A stretch of DNA of 64,000 nt from assembly GCF_003073045.1 (NCBI RefSeq), contig NC_037591.1, positions 21,609,319 through 21,673,318 on the forward strand, read 5' to 3'. The translations under genes and the position numbers were made by a program. The notes beneath the pieces were generated by a model. That model did no database searches. It had not been told where the DNA came from and saw only the letters and a list, made by a program, of their open reading frames with translations. Of the stretch, positions 12,498 through 24,110 are shown in pieces. Every line of letters begins with the position of its first letter. Within the stretch, counting starts at the first letter, position 1. Origin of the DNA: Pomacea canaliculata (lineage: Eukaryota > Mollusca > Gastropoda > Architaenioglossa > Ampullariidae).

Positions 12498-14086
12498 TTA
12501 ATGTTTTTTTTGCCTATGTCGTGACAAGTGGTGAGAATGGGCAAACTTTGCATCACAGTGAGGGCATTTATATGGTTTATCACCAGTGTGAATTCTCATA
12601 TGTCTTGTGACATCACCTGCTCTAGAAAAAGCAGCTTTGCACTGTGTACACTTGTATGGCCGGTCGCCACTGTGAGTTCGCATGTGGGCCACCCTGTCGT
12701 GAAAACGCAAAAAATCCATCCCACACTCCTTGCAGATGAATGGTCGAATGTTGCTGTGAGTCTGCTTATGTTGGGTGAGATGGTGAGATAACACAAATGC
12801 TGCTTCACACTGATCACACTTATATGGTTTTTTTCCAGCATGACTACGCTTGTGGCGAGTTAAATCACTGGAGCGTGCAAACATGGCACCACACTGCACA
12901 CATTTGAAAGGTCGATCACCCGTATGACGTCGCATATGTCGGGACAAATAGTATGACCTTGAGAAGACAGCACCACACTGAGCACATGAGTATGGTTTCA
13001 AACCAGTATGAATCCGCATATGTTCTGTGATTCGTGAGGCCCAATAGAAAGCCATATTGCATATCCCACACACAAAAGATTTCTCTGCTGGGAGACACCT
13101 CTTTTTCTTCTTAGGCGTTGATGACTTTTCTTCCTGAAAAAAAGAATAATAAGAAAAACTCCGGTCAGCAGCAAGGAATACATAAATTAATCAAAACCTA
13201 ACTTTCAAATAAGAACTCAGCATTCAAGGATATAAGAAAGGTATACTTCTTCTTTACTGAGGTTTGATGTGAGTATGTGCATTTGAAAATACACTGTGAC
13301 AACTTCTCAAAAGCAAGGACAGTCTTCTACAATCATGCTAAAAGGAAGCATTGGTTACCACTTTTAAGATAAAATATCTCCCCCAGCCTATTTGCGTTAT
13401 TCAAGCACTTCTTGAAATAGCACATTTCACAAGGATGGGCTGTGCATTTGTGCTTTGTCACTTGGATTTTTGAGAGTTTCTGTGCACTTCTCTTTCTTCT
13501 GTGTTTTACTGTAGAATAACCACATATTTTCTCTGTGACTTTACCTCTGTGCTGTCATAAATTTATTTCTCGAATATCATGTAAACAAAATCTTACTTCA
13601 ATAGTTTACATTTATCCTAAAAATGGGTTCATAGTTCTTTGAAAAAGATATGACGTATTTCAGAATATTACTCTCAAAATATAAACAAACCTCTGCTGAT
13701 GTTGAAGATTCAGTTTTATTTCTTGGATCCTTTTCCTTCATGAAAGTACTGGTATGGTCAATACAGGCACCACCTATACAGGACTGTGCAGCCTGTTCCT
13801 CTTGCATAGAATGAGACCACTCTGTATTAAGTGTCTGTCCATCATGTACTACCCGACATATCTTTTTATCAGCAATTTCTTCATCATTTTGATTTTCATC
13901 TTTCTCACTACAGCTTAATACTGTGAATGGAATAATAGATGCAGGACTGTGTGTCAGTCCTGCATGAGCCGCTAAAGCTGCTCTTTTCCCAATACGAACT
14001 GCCATTTCCTCGTCGTCAGATGCTGCTTCATCTTTCACACTTACTTCACAGAGTAGTGTTGCATCTGTTTCCATTTGTATATTGCA
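12498..14086 (-). CDS. ZNF-B: seven-finger C2H2 zinc-finger protein
   Basis: Probable nucleic-acid-binding nuclear regulator, by family. Two exons are supported: 14086-13691 (acceptor cctcctttgcag, donor GCAGAG|GTTTGT) and 13133-12498 (acceptor ttttcag), both in phase 0. The first is acidic (KDEAASDDEEMAV, KDENQNDEEIADKK). An in-frame ATG at 14074 could be the start if upstream exons are non-coding. The second begins with a basic patch (KSSTPKKKKR) and carries seven fingers, beginning FVCGICNMAF and ending FAHSHHLSRHRQKKH at the C-terminus. Several linkers are TGDRP/TGDKP. No GL-D-FLI or mini-ribbon exon was found between 14.1 and 15.5 kb, so ZNF-B either lacks it or I missed it. Confidence 0.8.
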
Positions 14087-14139
14087 CTGCAAAGGAGGAA
14101 AGATAGAAAAATATAACGCTGTAAATAGATTATAATAGC

Positions 14140-15535
14140 TTCATAGTGGGTGTGTGGAGAGTCTGTTCTTATGAATTGCTGCTTGAAGGATATGTGTTTT
14201 CCTCCTTCCCCAACCTTCTCTTATAAATTTTACATTTCCCTCCATGTGCTTCTTCAACACTGATGATAGGCTGGCATTACTGTGTGTATATACTTTAGTG
14301 AAGCAATATTGAGATATCTTTTTACAATGTCCCACAGCAAATTATCTGATGAGTGATAGGCCACACTCCTATCAGTTTTACATCTCACTATTGTACACAA
14401 ACGCTGCTGCAATAATTAATAAATAAATTTTGGAGCCTGCTTACACAAAGAGCAAGCTAACTATAGTTCGTTTTTGAGCCGTTGCAAGGGATTAGTGAGC
14501 TATAAAAGTCTCCTCACAAAAGACAAGGGGAGAGGGTTCTAAGAAAATCTATCAGCAGCAGTTGCAAATAAAAAAAAAAACTATTTAAATTTTGCAACTT
14601 GTGACGACTATCAGAAACGACCCACTTTTTTCCGGCACTTTCACTACAGACGAAAAAATATCTTGTTCTCCACGGCTTTTTTTTGTTGTTGTTGTTGTTG
14701 CTTGAGGTGGTAAGGGGGGGTGATGGCAAATACTGAATAAAGATGAGAGATTAACTATGCGTTAACTAATTTCTTTTTCTTTTCTTTAACAATATTTTCA
14801 AAAGAATACGCTTTTAGTGTGGGCGTTTAAGGAAAACAGAAAAAGATTCCCACTACACTTCGATCTTCTCACTTCTGACTTTGAACTCGACCGTCAGTTC
14901 CAGTCATCGAGCGCATCCTCTATTATGTATTGTACCAGTATATGCACAGCATCACTTTATGACTATTTAAAAAAAATAAAATGATACGCTGTGAAAACTA
15001 AAATCTTTAAAAGTAAAGGTATGTGATAAATGAAATATATCCCTACAGTGTTTATTTTTTAAACTCTTCGCACTAATGCCATGAATATAGTTACCGCGGA
15101 CGTGTCAGATGTAAAGGGGGAAAGACTTTTGCACCGTTTTCATGTGAAGGCCAAAGCAACAGCGAAAAACATTTTATTTGCGTAATTACCTTACACAAAT
15201 CTCATTTTGCTTGAAAAGTTCAAAATCAAATCCCTGGATCCAATTTTCCTATAACTTTGCAATTAATTATACAAGAAAACTCTGAAAGTTCCTAAATTTC
15301 TAGCTTTGCTTCTGAGTACAAGATGGAGATCTACTGGAGTTTAGATCGTGGAAAATGCAGTCAGACACGAAATCCTTAATATCAGTCTTGCGTTAACTAA
15401 TTAAAATGCATTTAATAGTGAGATTAGTATGGTACCATGGATATACTTAGCTGAACAAAAGAAGAATAATGGCCATTAAAGAAAAGCGAAACCTAAAAGT
15501 TACATTCGTACTCACAGAGATCAATTTAGAATAAC
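14140..15535. other. Spacer between divergent ZNF-B and ZNF-C
   Basis: The two genes are divergently arranged and probably use promoters in this spacer. A short (GTT)n tract lies at 14684-14700. No coding exon is supported. Confidence 0.4.
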
Positions 15536-18500
15536 ATGAATTTTTTGGCCGTTAAGATGGAATCAACAGAATTACCTCACGATCTAGAAGCGCAGGATGT
15601 TTTTGACAGCGACAAAGAACTCATTGATCTGTATGTCAAATTTAATTATGAAGATCCGAATACACAAAAGCAAGAAAAAGTGAGTGCAGTGAGTGGGCAT
15701 GTGTGCACACTGACATTAACTACACTACTACAAGTAGGCATAAGACTTCCGTGAAATCTTGAATGACCTTGTGTATGGTGGTATACAATTTTTGCGCCAT
15801 TTTACTTTCTTTTTCTATCATTTCATGCATACAATGTTTAGCTCTTTTTTAGCAACACAAAGTTGCAGAATGAAAGGATTATTTAGTCAACAATATGTAA
15901 ACAAAATTGACAACATTTTAAAAGTTCATTCAAAATGCACGTAGTTTAGATTTATTCTTCCCTTAACTCTTATCCTTTTTACCGATCTATGAATTAGATT
16001 CTGTAGACGTTTTGAATGCAGATACATAAGTATTCATTCCATTGCAAGAAAGATATAGATCTAGATTGCCATAATTATTATTTTTTATTTTGACAGAGAA
16101 ACAATATCCATTCATTTATTATGGATAGCCAGAACTATGTCCTGAAAATTAATGGCACTATTTACCAACGTTGGTGTCGTCTCCAGTCAATGCTTGGTCT
16201 TAGAGATGACACAGCTGTTGCAGTTTTTCTTATCGAGTGGTAAGTGCATCACTTTGGACTTTTTTTTTTTTTCATCCCAAACCATGGTTTGTGATGCTCA
16301 CACACTATATTTGCATGAAAAAGCATCCTGGTGTTGGACTTTTTAAATTAGTTAAAATATAAGTTAAATAGGGAAAAACCCTTTAAAATATAAGGAGATA
16401 CAATACAGTAGTTTGCTGTATATACTTATAATACATAATTTTTAGAGCAATCCAAAGTAAGTGTAAATTGGTACACATCACTGAGACAGGGAAGATTTAT
16501 TTAGCCCATTATTAAGTGTTTGTGTTGGAGAGGAAAAATATTTATGCCCAGCATAATATCAGTGGAGAGTATCAAGTTTATTTGTTTTATGCATTACTGC
16601 TTTTGTTCTAGTAAACTATTCTAGATATGTATCTCTCTTTCACACACACTTTCTTGTTATTAACATTGAGTATTATGCTTCTGTGCTTTTGATCTGTAAA
16701 CACAGTTGTGTTTTATTTTTACCTTTAATAAAATACTGATCAGTATTATTTATGAGATTTCATGTGCTATTTGTTTTCTCTGCCTAATAAGTCATCATAG
16801 ATGCTGCTGATAGTAGTTGTTTGTTGTTTCATTTTTAACAGAGGTTTGAAAACGATAATGGATATCAGGATTTGGGATAACCTATGTTAGAAGTGCTGTA
16901 TGTACTAATGAAATGTGTCACATATTATGAACAAGTGTATATTGGCCAGAAGTGTGCACCATTTTCTTGTGCCAGTGAACTAAGGTTTGGCTTTATTCTT
17001 TCAGTTATGAAAACTCCTTATCCAAAAAGATACCTGCACTGCAATGCTCGTATTGCAGAAGACCATTGTCCTGCAACTCTTGTGCACCATCATCGCAGTA
17101 TAATTCATCTACAGACAGTGCTTTTTCCAACAAGAACATATATTGCCTCAACATTATCAGCATCAAGGCATCAGTCCATTTTCATGGGGCTCTGGTCTAG
17201 AATCCACAGAGGTGAGGATGTGTGCATTGTTAAAGGACATCAGTGCCAAACATGTATGTCTTAAAAATAAAAAGAATCACTGTAAAAGAGTTTAATGAAA
17301 TTTACTGCTAGCTACTTTCATCATTTTCACTCTTACATTTTTATCTTGCAGAAAAAGCTGTATTTTGGATCACAGGTATCAGAGAAAGGTGACTTAACAA
17401 ATATTAATCAGGCATGCTCAGCAGACGTAGAATCTACAATGCAAGCAGTTCACAGCCAGCAAAGTGAAGTGACAGCAAAGACAGTAAGCACACAAAGACA
17501 AGACGAAAAAGAACTGATTGTCATAGAGAAAGGAAATCATACGGAAATCCTCCATGAGAAAATGGTTAAGGAAGACTCTGCCTGTGTTAATGGGGACACT
17601 CAAAATCCCAGTCAAAACAGCTTGGAACATTGTGAGGAGTCTTGTCAGTCTTCAGGGATGAAGGAAATGGCAGAGATTAATGAAAGTAAGCCAGGTTCCA
17701 CATCTCTTGTAAACGCAGGGTTGAAGTCAAAAGCAACAAGAGCTATGGAGAATTTTCTTTCCAACTCTAGCAGAATAAGTTTCCATAGACAATTGGATGG
17801 ATTATCCTCATTGCCTTTGGTAAGTGAAGTTTCAACTTATTAGCTTCTCTTCTTGAGTGTGAGGGGGTAGAAGCTGCAAATTCTGTTCAGGAATATTGCA
17901 GAAGTTTAGAATTATAAAACTGGCACCCTCACACTGCAGAATATATATATATTACCCATTTTGTTTTTGTTACATTAACATAGTTTTAGACCATGCTTGT
18001 TTATGAGCTTGATTCTGTGCTATATAAATTGCACATGTATTACATGCACACACACATAAAAATAAATACACATTGCTGGCATTATTTTCTTGATTTGGTA
18101 ATATGGACAGGAGAATTTTGAAGGATTTATTTTATATAGCTTTGTTTTTATTAACACCTTTGCAGGAGAAATGTGGTGGTAAAATGGCCATGCAGGCTTC
18201 AAAATCATTTGAGTGTAGAGTCTGCTGGAAAATCTTCTTTAATTCCTCTGAGCATCATATTCATATGCGAACTCACACTGGAGAGAAACGGATCTGTAAA
18301 GAATGTGGAGCAACTTTTGACAGTACTGGGCATTTGACACGTCACATGAGAAAGCACTCTGGGTTAAGACCATTTATTTGTCAGGAGTGCTTTGCAACTT
18401 TTGCAGACTCCAGCACTTTAAAGAAGCACATGCTGACTCATGCAACAAACAAAATATTCAAGTGCGAGATTTGTCTGATAGGTTTTTCTCGCTCTGACTC

Positions 18501-18720
18501 ACTCAAAGTGCACATGCGAGCCCACACAGGAGAAAAACCATTTGTTTGTAGGACTTGTGATGCAACTTTCTCAACTTCGAGTCATTTGAAACTCCATATG
18601 CGTAAGCATTCGGGTGCAAAGCCGTTCTTGTGTCAGATGTGTGGTAAAGCTTTTGCAGATTCTAGCAGCATGCGCAGACACACTGTGAACCAGGCTTGCA
18701 GTAAAACATTACAATGCTGA
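15536..18720 (+). CDS. ZNF-C: C2H2 zinc-finger protein with the same N-terminal exon pair as ZNF-A
   Basis: Exons: 15536-15679 (ATG 15536, or the internal ATG 15557), 16097-16239, 17005-17211, 17352-17819 and 18166-18720. Donors are GTGAGT, GTAAGT, GTGAGG and GTAAGT. Exon 2 reads NYVLKINGTIYQRWCRLQSM, then LGLRDDTAVAVFLIE; exon 3 continues C-YENS...CSYCRRPLSCNSC. Exon 3 changes frame at the T run 17122-17126. With one extra T the exon stays open to the strong donor CAGAG|GTGAGG and the phase (0) matches exon 4; as written it hits a TAG. Exon 4 is a long polar linker. The last exon has six fingers, and the last one ends in Cys instead of His (HTVNQAC), a C2HC variant. It is transcribed divergently from ZNF-B and in tandem with ZNF-D. 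Confidence 0.8.
16097..16239 (+). CDS. ZNF-C GL-D-FLI module exon
   Basis: A 143-nt exon with acceptor ttttgacag and donor GAGTG|GTAAGT. Conserved positions relative to ZNF-A exon 2 are the RW pair, the GL-x-x-DT core and the FLI near the exon end. Both exons end in phase 2 and both are followed by a YE...CxxC exon. Confidence 0.78.
17005..17211 (+). CDS. ZNF-C mini-ribbon exon with a one-base frame break
   Basis: The first part reads YENSLSKKIPALQC, then SYCRRPLSCNSC (two CxxC pairs). After the five-T run at 17122-17126 the sensible frame becomes QQEHILPQHYQHQGISPFSW up to the donor at 17212. The break corresponds to one missing T. Confidence 0.65.
18166..18720 (+). CDS. ZNF-C terminal exon, six fingers
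   Basis: Phase-0 exon after acceptor cctttgcag. Fingers start at FECRVCWKIF and run to FLCQMCGKAFADSSSMRRH. One linker lacks the usual TGEKP (ATNKIF), and the last finger uses Cys as its final ligand. Confidence 0.92.
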   Translation, partial: EKCGGKMAMQASKSFECRVCWKIFFNSSEHHIHMRTHTGEKRICKECGATFDSTGHLTRHMRKHSGLRPFICQECFATFADSSTLKKHMLTHATNKIFKCEICLIGFSRSDSLKVHMRAHTGEKPFVCRTCDATFSTSSHLKLHMRKHSGAKPFLCQMCGKAFADSSSMRRHTVNQACSKTLQC

Positions 18721-20253
18721 GTGGTGTTAGGCTTTGATTGTTCAGCAGGCACCAACTAAAGTATATAATTGGTTTGTTTTTTTCAGAGACCTTTAGAAAT
18801 TGTTTCTTCTTATTATTTATTAATTTTTGCTGTTTAGATCTTCTTCATGAAACATACCAGACTTTTGCATTTGTAGACCCATGCAGATATTGCACTTTCA
18901 GCTGTATCTCATTTTGGTATTAGTGCATGCATACCCCTTCAGCTTAGGTTAAGGAATAGTCTAAACTTGTTATCACTGAAATGGTTCAGTCACTTGCTTT
19001 TGCCATACCACTACACTGGACCAGTAACATAAGCTAACTGCCTACCTTAGCAATAGTAACCTCTGTTGTTATAATGGAAAAAAAATATAGGATTTTTTTT
19101 TTTTTTATGGTTAACAATTTAGTATGACTCGGCTTATGTTATTATCAGTCACTACAGTTTTAATACACCTCTCTTGCTGTTTTGTCCCCTGAAAGTACTC
19201 GTACCGTCTGAACTGGTTCTGCTTTTAATGGTTTTACCAAAACGTATTTCACTTTGACAAAATCAGGAACGGTAAGTAGTTATTTTGTCACAGGAGGCTT
19301 AACAAGAAACCCTGTCTTTCATATTAAGAAGTTTTGTTTGTCAGAATGATTTTTGAGTGTGTTAAACTGTTCTAGTCAGTAGTTATAGGTTGTGTAATTG
19401 TTTTAGAGTGAGTGCATACACTCTCATTCTCCATGAAACGTTGAAGCAGTCTATTTCACCAAGAGAAATAAATCCAGGTGCAACCTTGCTTTTGTTCTTT
19501 TAACATCTCTTCATCTGCACACATGCTCATACAGATATCGAGAGAGTACTTTTTAATGGTCGTTATTGTTACATAGTGAAAGTAATGTTGATATGATGAT
19601 GTTCATTTCTAATTCATGTTTTCACTGAATTTGTACATCTGTATGCAAAACAGGTGTTCTTTATTTGCATTCAGAAGTCTATAAGCTATTTTCTTTTGAA
19701 ACCATCTCTCCCACTTGAACAGTTTCTACTTTCACCAAAAGTATACCTCATTAAATGTTTAGTGTTTGTACACAACAGACAAGTTATAACATGTTTGGGT
19801 GAAATGCCTACGTTTTGTGACGCATGGTCCTGCTATCGCCTATACGTATAGAGTTACAATTATGTAATTTTGAAATATTGAACAGGTAACACACATTTTA
19901 CACGAACTGTCATGCGAACAGCTTCTTGATACCAGGATGAAGATCATAGAAAATTTCGTACACGCGACGTGTACTTTATAGACTACAATACACTCCTCGA
20001 CAATCGTGACAGAGGGTCTAAAAAATACAAAACTCGACAAAATAAACTGAAGGTATCAAAACCTCTTGTATTTTAATAATGAAGCACTGCAAAAGCTAAA
20101 CGCTGCCATTAAGTAGTACAACTTTTTGTAGTATCATATTCATAGACTTCTGTGGTCCAACTACAGACATCACGAACTTCCTCAACGTCCAAACAGTCTT
20201 TGCTCAAGCAGCGTCCGTGCTCCAACACTTCGTTAAAGGCAGATAACTTGGAG
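18721..20253. other. Spacer between ZNF-C and ZNF-D
   Basis: AT-rich spacer holding the probable 3' UTR of ZNF-C and, near 19.9-20.25 kb, a more GC-rich stretch that may be the ZNF-D promoter or 5' UTR. No independent gene is supported. Confidence 0.35.
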
Positions 20254-23200
20254 ATGGCGAGTGCACAAAAGTACTTTCCCTTGATCATTCGCCGTGGGGG
20301 GACTCGAACGCTGCGCGTGCGAGGCCGTGGTCTGGCGTTCTGCGACTCGAGGAAATTATGCGACAGCTGCCTTGCGAATGTATCCTTCTGGTTAGCAGTG
20401 ATTGATCGCACACAGACGGTAAGCCTGTCTCACAGATGTTGGCCTTATTATTTAAGGGAGACTACACATACACAACGAACTTTTTTTTTAAAGACTGACG
20501 ATAAACTATTTCATCGGAGTTCGCTTCCCAGCCTTCTACCGCCTTGAACCGTGAGAAATAGCTAAATATGGCTCCTTTGCTTCATTAGCATTCATTTTTC
20601 TGCAGTGTCGTAGTTATATAAGCCAGTAATATGGTGCGACGCCAGTTGCAGTAAAAACATGTTCTGCTTTGATTTTGAAAGTAGAGACGTCTTTAGTGAC
20701 GAGTTGTGAGTTCGATGATGAACTCAAGACTCCAACATAATGCTTTAAGGGAGGTAACTTTCACGTCGACTGAAGCAGACGAATAAAATTGAATTGTTCA
20801 ACCTGCACGAGTAGTCCCTTTCTCCACTTCTATTTAAAACTACGAAGAAAACAGCATTTAGCAGATTATACCCTTAAATAAGCTGTCCCAAGTAGACTTG
20901 AAACCAGAAACAAAAAGTAAAAAGCTTTTTTCAATATAAAATTATGCCAAGATATAATTCTATATCTATAATTTATAGTGTGTTAAAATTATAAACGTTT
21001 TTGAAAATCTTTACTGGCTCCTGTTATTTTAGTTAATGAGGGTAGATGTCTTACATTGTCTGTAATTTTATTCCTCTGTGAAATCATAGGCATAAAAATA
21101 GGCATTGTTAATTTCAGATATAAAAATCTGAATAATTATAAGGATATTGATACAATACAACTTTATTGATCCCTCGGGCAATTCAAGATAGAGCTCATAC
21201 TAGCAATAAGATGAGAATGAAGGTAATATCTTTATGCCGAGACAGTTTATTTAATGTGCATAATTTCAGTCCTTCAACATACCATCCTTGAAAAAAGATT
21301 AAAGGTATGTGTTATAACATGTTTTCCAGCTACATGGCTATTAGTTTACTACAATCTTGACTTCAGCTGTGAACACTGCTGAAATTGATATAAGGCTATG
21401 TTAGTATCAAAGAAAGCAATGTGGGCAAATGAAGCTGGGCAATGTGGACATCCTTTAGGAGATACAGCGCCTCCTGTAAATATCAGGAAGTCTTCAAATG
21501 ACAACCAGTCTGATGAGGATACTGAGGAATATGATGTTGAAGAGGAGGCGCTCTTGACTAAAACAACCAGTGACAGCAAAAACAGCGAAGTGTCTTTGAC
21601 GGTATTTAACTAATTCTTCTCGCAAAGTGTTTAGATTTTAATTCTTTAGTTCTTTTATAATCAAATTAAATTTACTAATGTTAATTGAAAAGTAAAATAA
21701 GAGTAGCTTAAAATGTTAAGCATGTAAATTTAAGCCTTTTAAATGTGTTTTTTTCTGGTCCAGGTATCACAGCCCTCTGTCCAAAGAGCCAACACCATCC
21801 TTCCAATGCAAGTCATCAAGAAAAAGCAGACAAACCGGCTTGAAAATATCTTGTTCAGATTAAAGCAGCCAGCACAAGCTGATGACTCTTCAGCAGTGGT
21901 CAACATGGTCTCAGGATCATCACCTGAAGATAGTGAAGATGACAAGGTAGAAAGAGTTCTCAAATGTTCAATTCCAGGCAACATTCAACTATCAAAAGCT
22001 TGCAGAAGATCAAGAAAAACACAAAAAGAACCAACGAAAAGATATGACGGCAGGTTATTGGAGAGTTTTGGCTTGGTACAAGATACAGCAGCTGGTTGTC
22101 CAGAGAAGACCTGTCAGTCACAAGAGGTGCATAGAGTCAAACAAGAAGAAAATGGAAAAGCACCATTGAATGAGCCTGAATGGTTAACATGCAGTGTTTG
22201 TGAGATTGTCTGTCAAAGTATTGATGACCTCTTGATTCACCAGCAAGGTCACACAGATGCAGCAGTCTTTCCTTGTGCACAATGTAAATCAAAGTTTTCA
22301 TCACCTTATGAGCTTAAAGTGCACACAGAGGACCACATTAAAGAGTATCTGGGTGCATCTGCTGTCCATTCATCTAGGATGTCTGAACAGTATTTTTTAA
22401 AGGTGGATGAAGACTCACTTCACCAGATCAGTCAACTTAATGAAAAAAAAGCCAAGATTTTAAGTTCAGCATGCCTGAACTTCCATCATCGATTGTTAAA
22501 CATACTTACACCCCTCAAAACATGGAGAAGCGAGGATTTATTGTAGGCACACAGCGTCATAGATGTGATAACTGCCACCGAGTCTTTACTTCTGTTGAGT
22601 CTTTGCAGCAGCACAAATGCAGAAAAGGGTTAGTAACTCCATTTGGATGTGGTAAGTGTGGTAGGTGCTTTAAGCAGTTTACCAATCTTATTGAGCACTC
22701 AGTTATTCATAATGGGGATACACTGGAAGAACTTGAGTGTTATGAATGTGGAGAAAAGTTTAAGCTATCAATTGATTTGAGGAAGCATGTTAGTGTTCAT
22801 ATCAGCTTAGAATTTAGAACCTATTCTACAGCTCACACTTCAGGCAAACCTAAGATAAATGCAGGTGATGATTCTAATGATGGCAGTGACATCATTCACA
22901 AAAAGAGCCGCAAGCGAAAAAAGCCACCCGTCACAGATGCAAACAGATGCAAAGTGTGTAACAAAGTTTTTCCTCATCGTAGCTATTTGCATGTACACAT
23001 GCAGGTACATGATGAGAAACGCTTTGCCTGTGACTACTGTGAAAAGAAATTCACCTTCAAAAAGTCGCTGGAAATTCATTTGCGTAGTCACACAGGAGAA
23101 AAACCATATCATTGTGAACTGTGTGACAGATACTTTACTCGCCAGGATGCCTTAAATAAGCACCGGCGACTTCACCTGGGAGTCAAGCCATATGTTTGTG

Positions 23201-23748
23201 ACATTTGTGGCAGACAGTTTGGTGATGGTTTTGAGTTGAGACGACACATCAATTCTCACTCAAAGCTAAAGCCATACAAGTGTACGGTGTGCGATAAGGC
23301 ATACACAGACAACTCCCGCCTGAAAGAGCACATGTTTAGGCACTCGGGTAATTTGCCATTTATATGTGAAAGGTGTGGGAAAGGATTTGCTAGGAAGTAC
23401 CGGTACAACCTGCACATGAGCCATCACATGGGGGAAGTAAGGTTTAGCTGTGAGATTTGTGGCAAAGGGTTTCTACGTCGCTCAGATTATAATACCCACA
23501 AGATGACGCACACTTCAGACAGACCCTATAAATGCAAGCATTGTGGAATGGGCTTCATTCGTGATAATTACCTCAAGAGACATGAAGTTGTTCACTCAGG
23601 AGAAAAGCCCTACAAGTGTTCCATTTGTGGCAAAAACTTTGCACGTAAGAACACATTAACTCGACACAAGCTTACTCATGGAAGAAATCTGATGGAACCA
23701 TCCATGGTCATTTTGGATCAGACTATGGACCTGATGTTAAGGGAATGA
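20254..23748 (+). CDS. ZNF-D: about 14-finger C2H2 zinc-finger protein
   Basis: The secure part is exon 21764-23748 (acceptor ctggtccag), preceded by an acidic exon ending at 21601 (ACG|GTATTT, phase 0; EDTEEYDVEEEALL). A possible first coding exon at 20254-20418 (ATG 20254, donor ACG|GTAAGC, phase 0) is less certain, and the 5' edge of the acidic exon (about 21395) is weak. The long exon carries two fingers near 22190-22345, a frame break at the A8 run 22443-22450, then about twelve more fingers. One of these, at 22561, is degenerate (HRCDNCHRVF...HKC). A basic spacer (KKSRKRKKPP) separates fingers 5 and 6 overall. The mixed linkers (LGVKPY, SKLKPY, SGNLPF) differ from the TGEKP-rich ZNF-A. 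Confidence 0.75.
21148..21190 (-). mobile_element. LINE 3' terminus in the ZNF-D upstream intron
   Basis: On the minus strand this reads GAATTGCCCGAGGGATCAATAAAGTTGTATTG. It resembles LINE 3' ends with a short hairpin (CCCGAGGG) followed by an AATAAAGT box and a pentamer-type tail. Only the tail is seen. Confidence 0.5.
21764..23748 (+). CDS. ZNF-D main finger exon with an A8 frame break
   Basis: Reading from 21764, the frame is open to a stop at 22544-22546. The finger-encoding frame used to 23748 is one base back. Both frames are protein-like on their own sides of the A8 run, and one additional A there would join LNEKK to SQDFKFSMPELPSS without a gap. Confidence 0.85.
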
Positions 23749-23868
23749 TGACTCCCTTGGATGCCAGTGATGGAGAAGAGCGCGATATTCTGAAGGATAT
23801 CCAAGCAGTCATTGGTGTCAGTGTGGCTGGGATATTTGAATAACATTTTACAATCAGTTTACTTAGTG

Positions 23869-24110
23869 CAGGGGTGAACAAAGTTTTATTATTCTAAGCT
23901 ATGTGCCGGGCCGGTAAAATACCAAAACCCCACGCCAGATGACTACACAGCTAACCTAGTGATAATGGAATGGACAACAAATACTTCAAATTAACCTAGG
24001 CTGAATAAACAAAAAAATTAAAACAAGTGCACTTCATATTTTTGCAAAGACGGTCCAAAGACATCCGTGGGCTGCACTTTGCCCTCCCCTTAATGGAACC
24101 TACCAGAACC
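23869..24110. mobile_element. Possible hAT-like non-autonomous element
   Basis: Begins CAGGGGTGAACAAAG and contains the inverted-looking partner CTTTGCCCTCCCCTT near 24077-24091. Its GC-rich GGGCCGG sequence resembles hAT MITE interiors. CTTAGTG flanks it on both sides (just before 23869 and from about 24111), suggesting a target duplication. The 3' terminal inverted repeat is not at the duplication edge, so the boundaries are uncertain. Confidence 0.4.

Noticed and set aside
20281..20370. tRNA-like string on the minus strand (GTTCGAGTC with GC-rich flanks)
   Set aside because: The T-arm stem does not pair and no cloverleaf can be drawn. The same bases lie in a possible first coding exon of ZNF-D.
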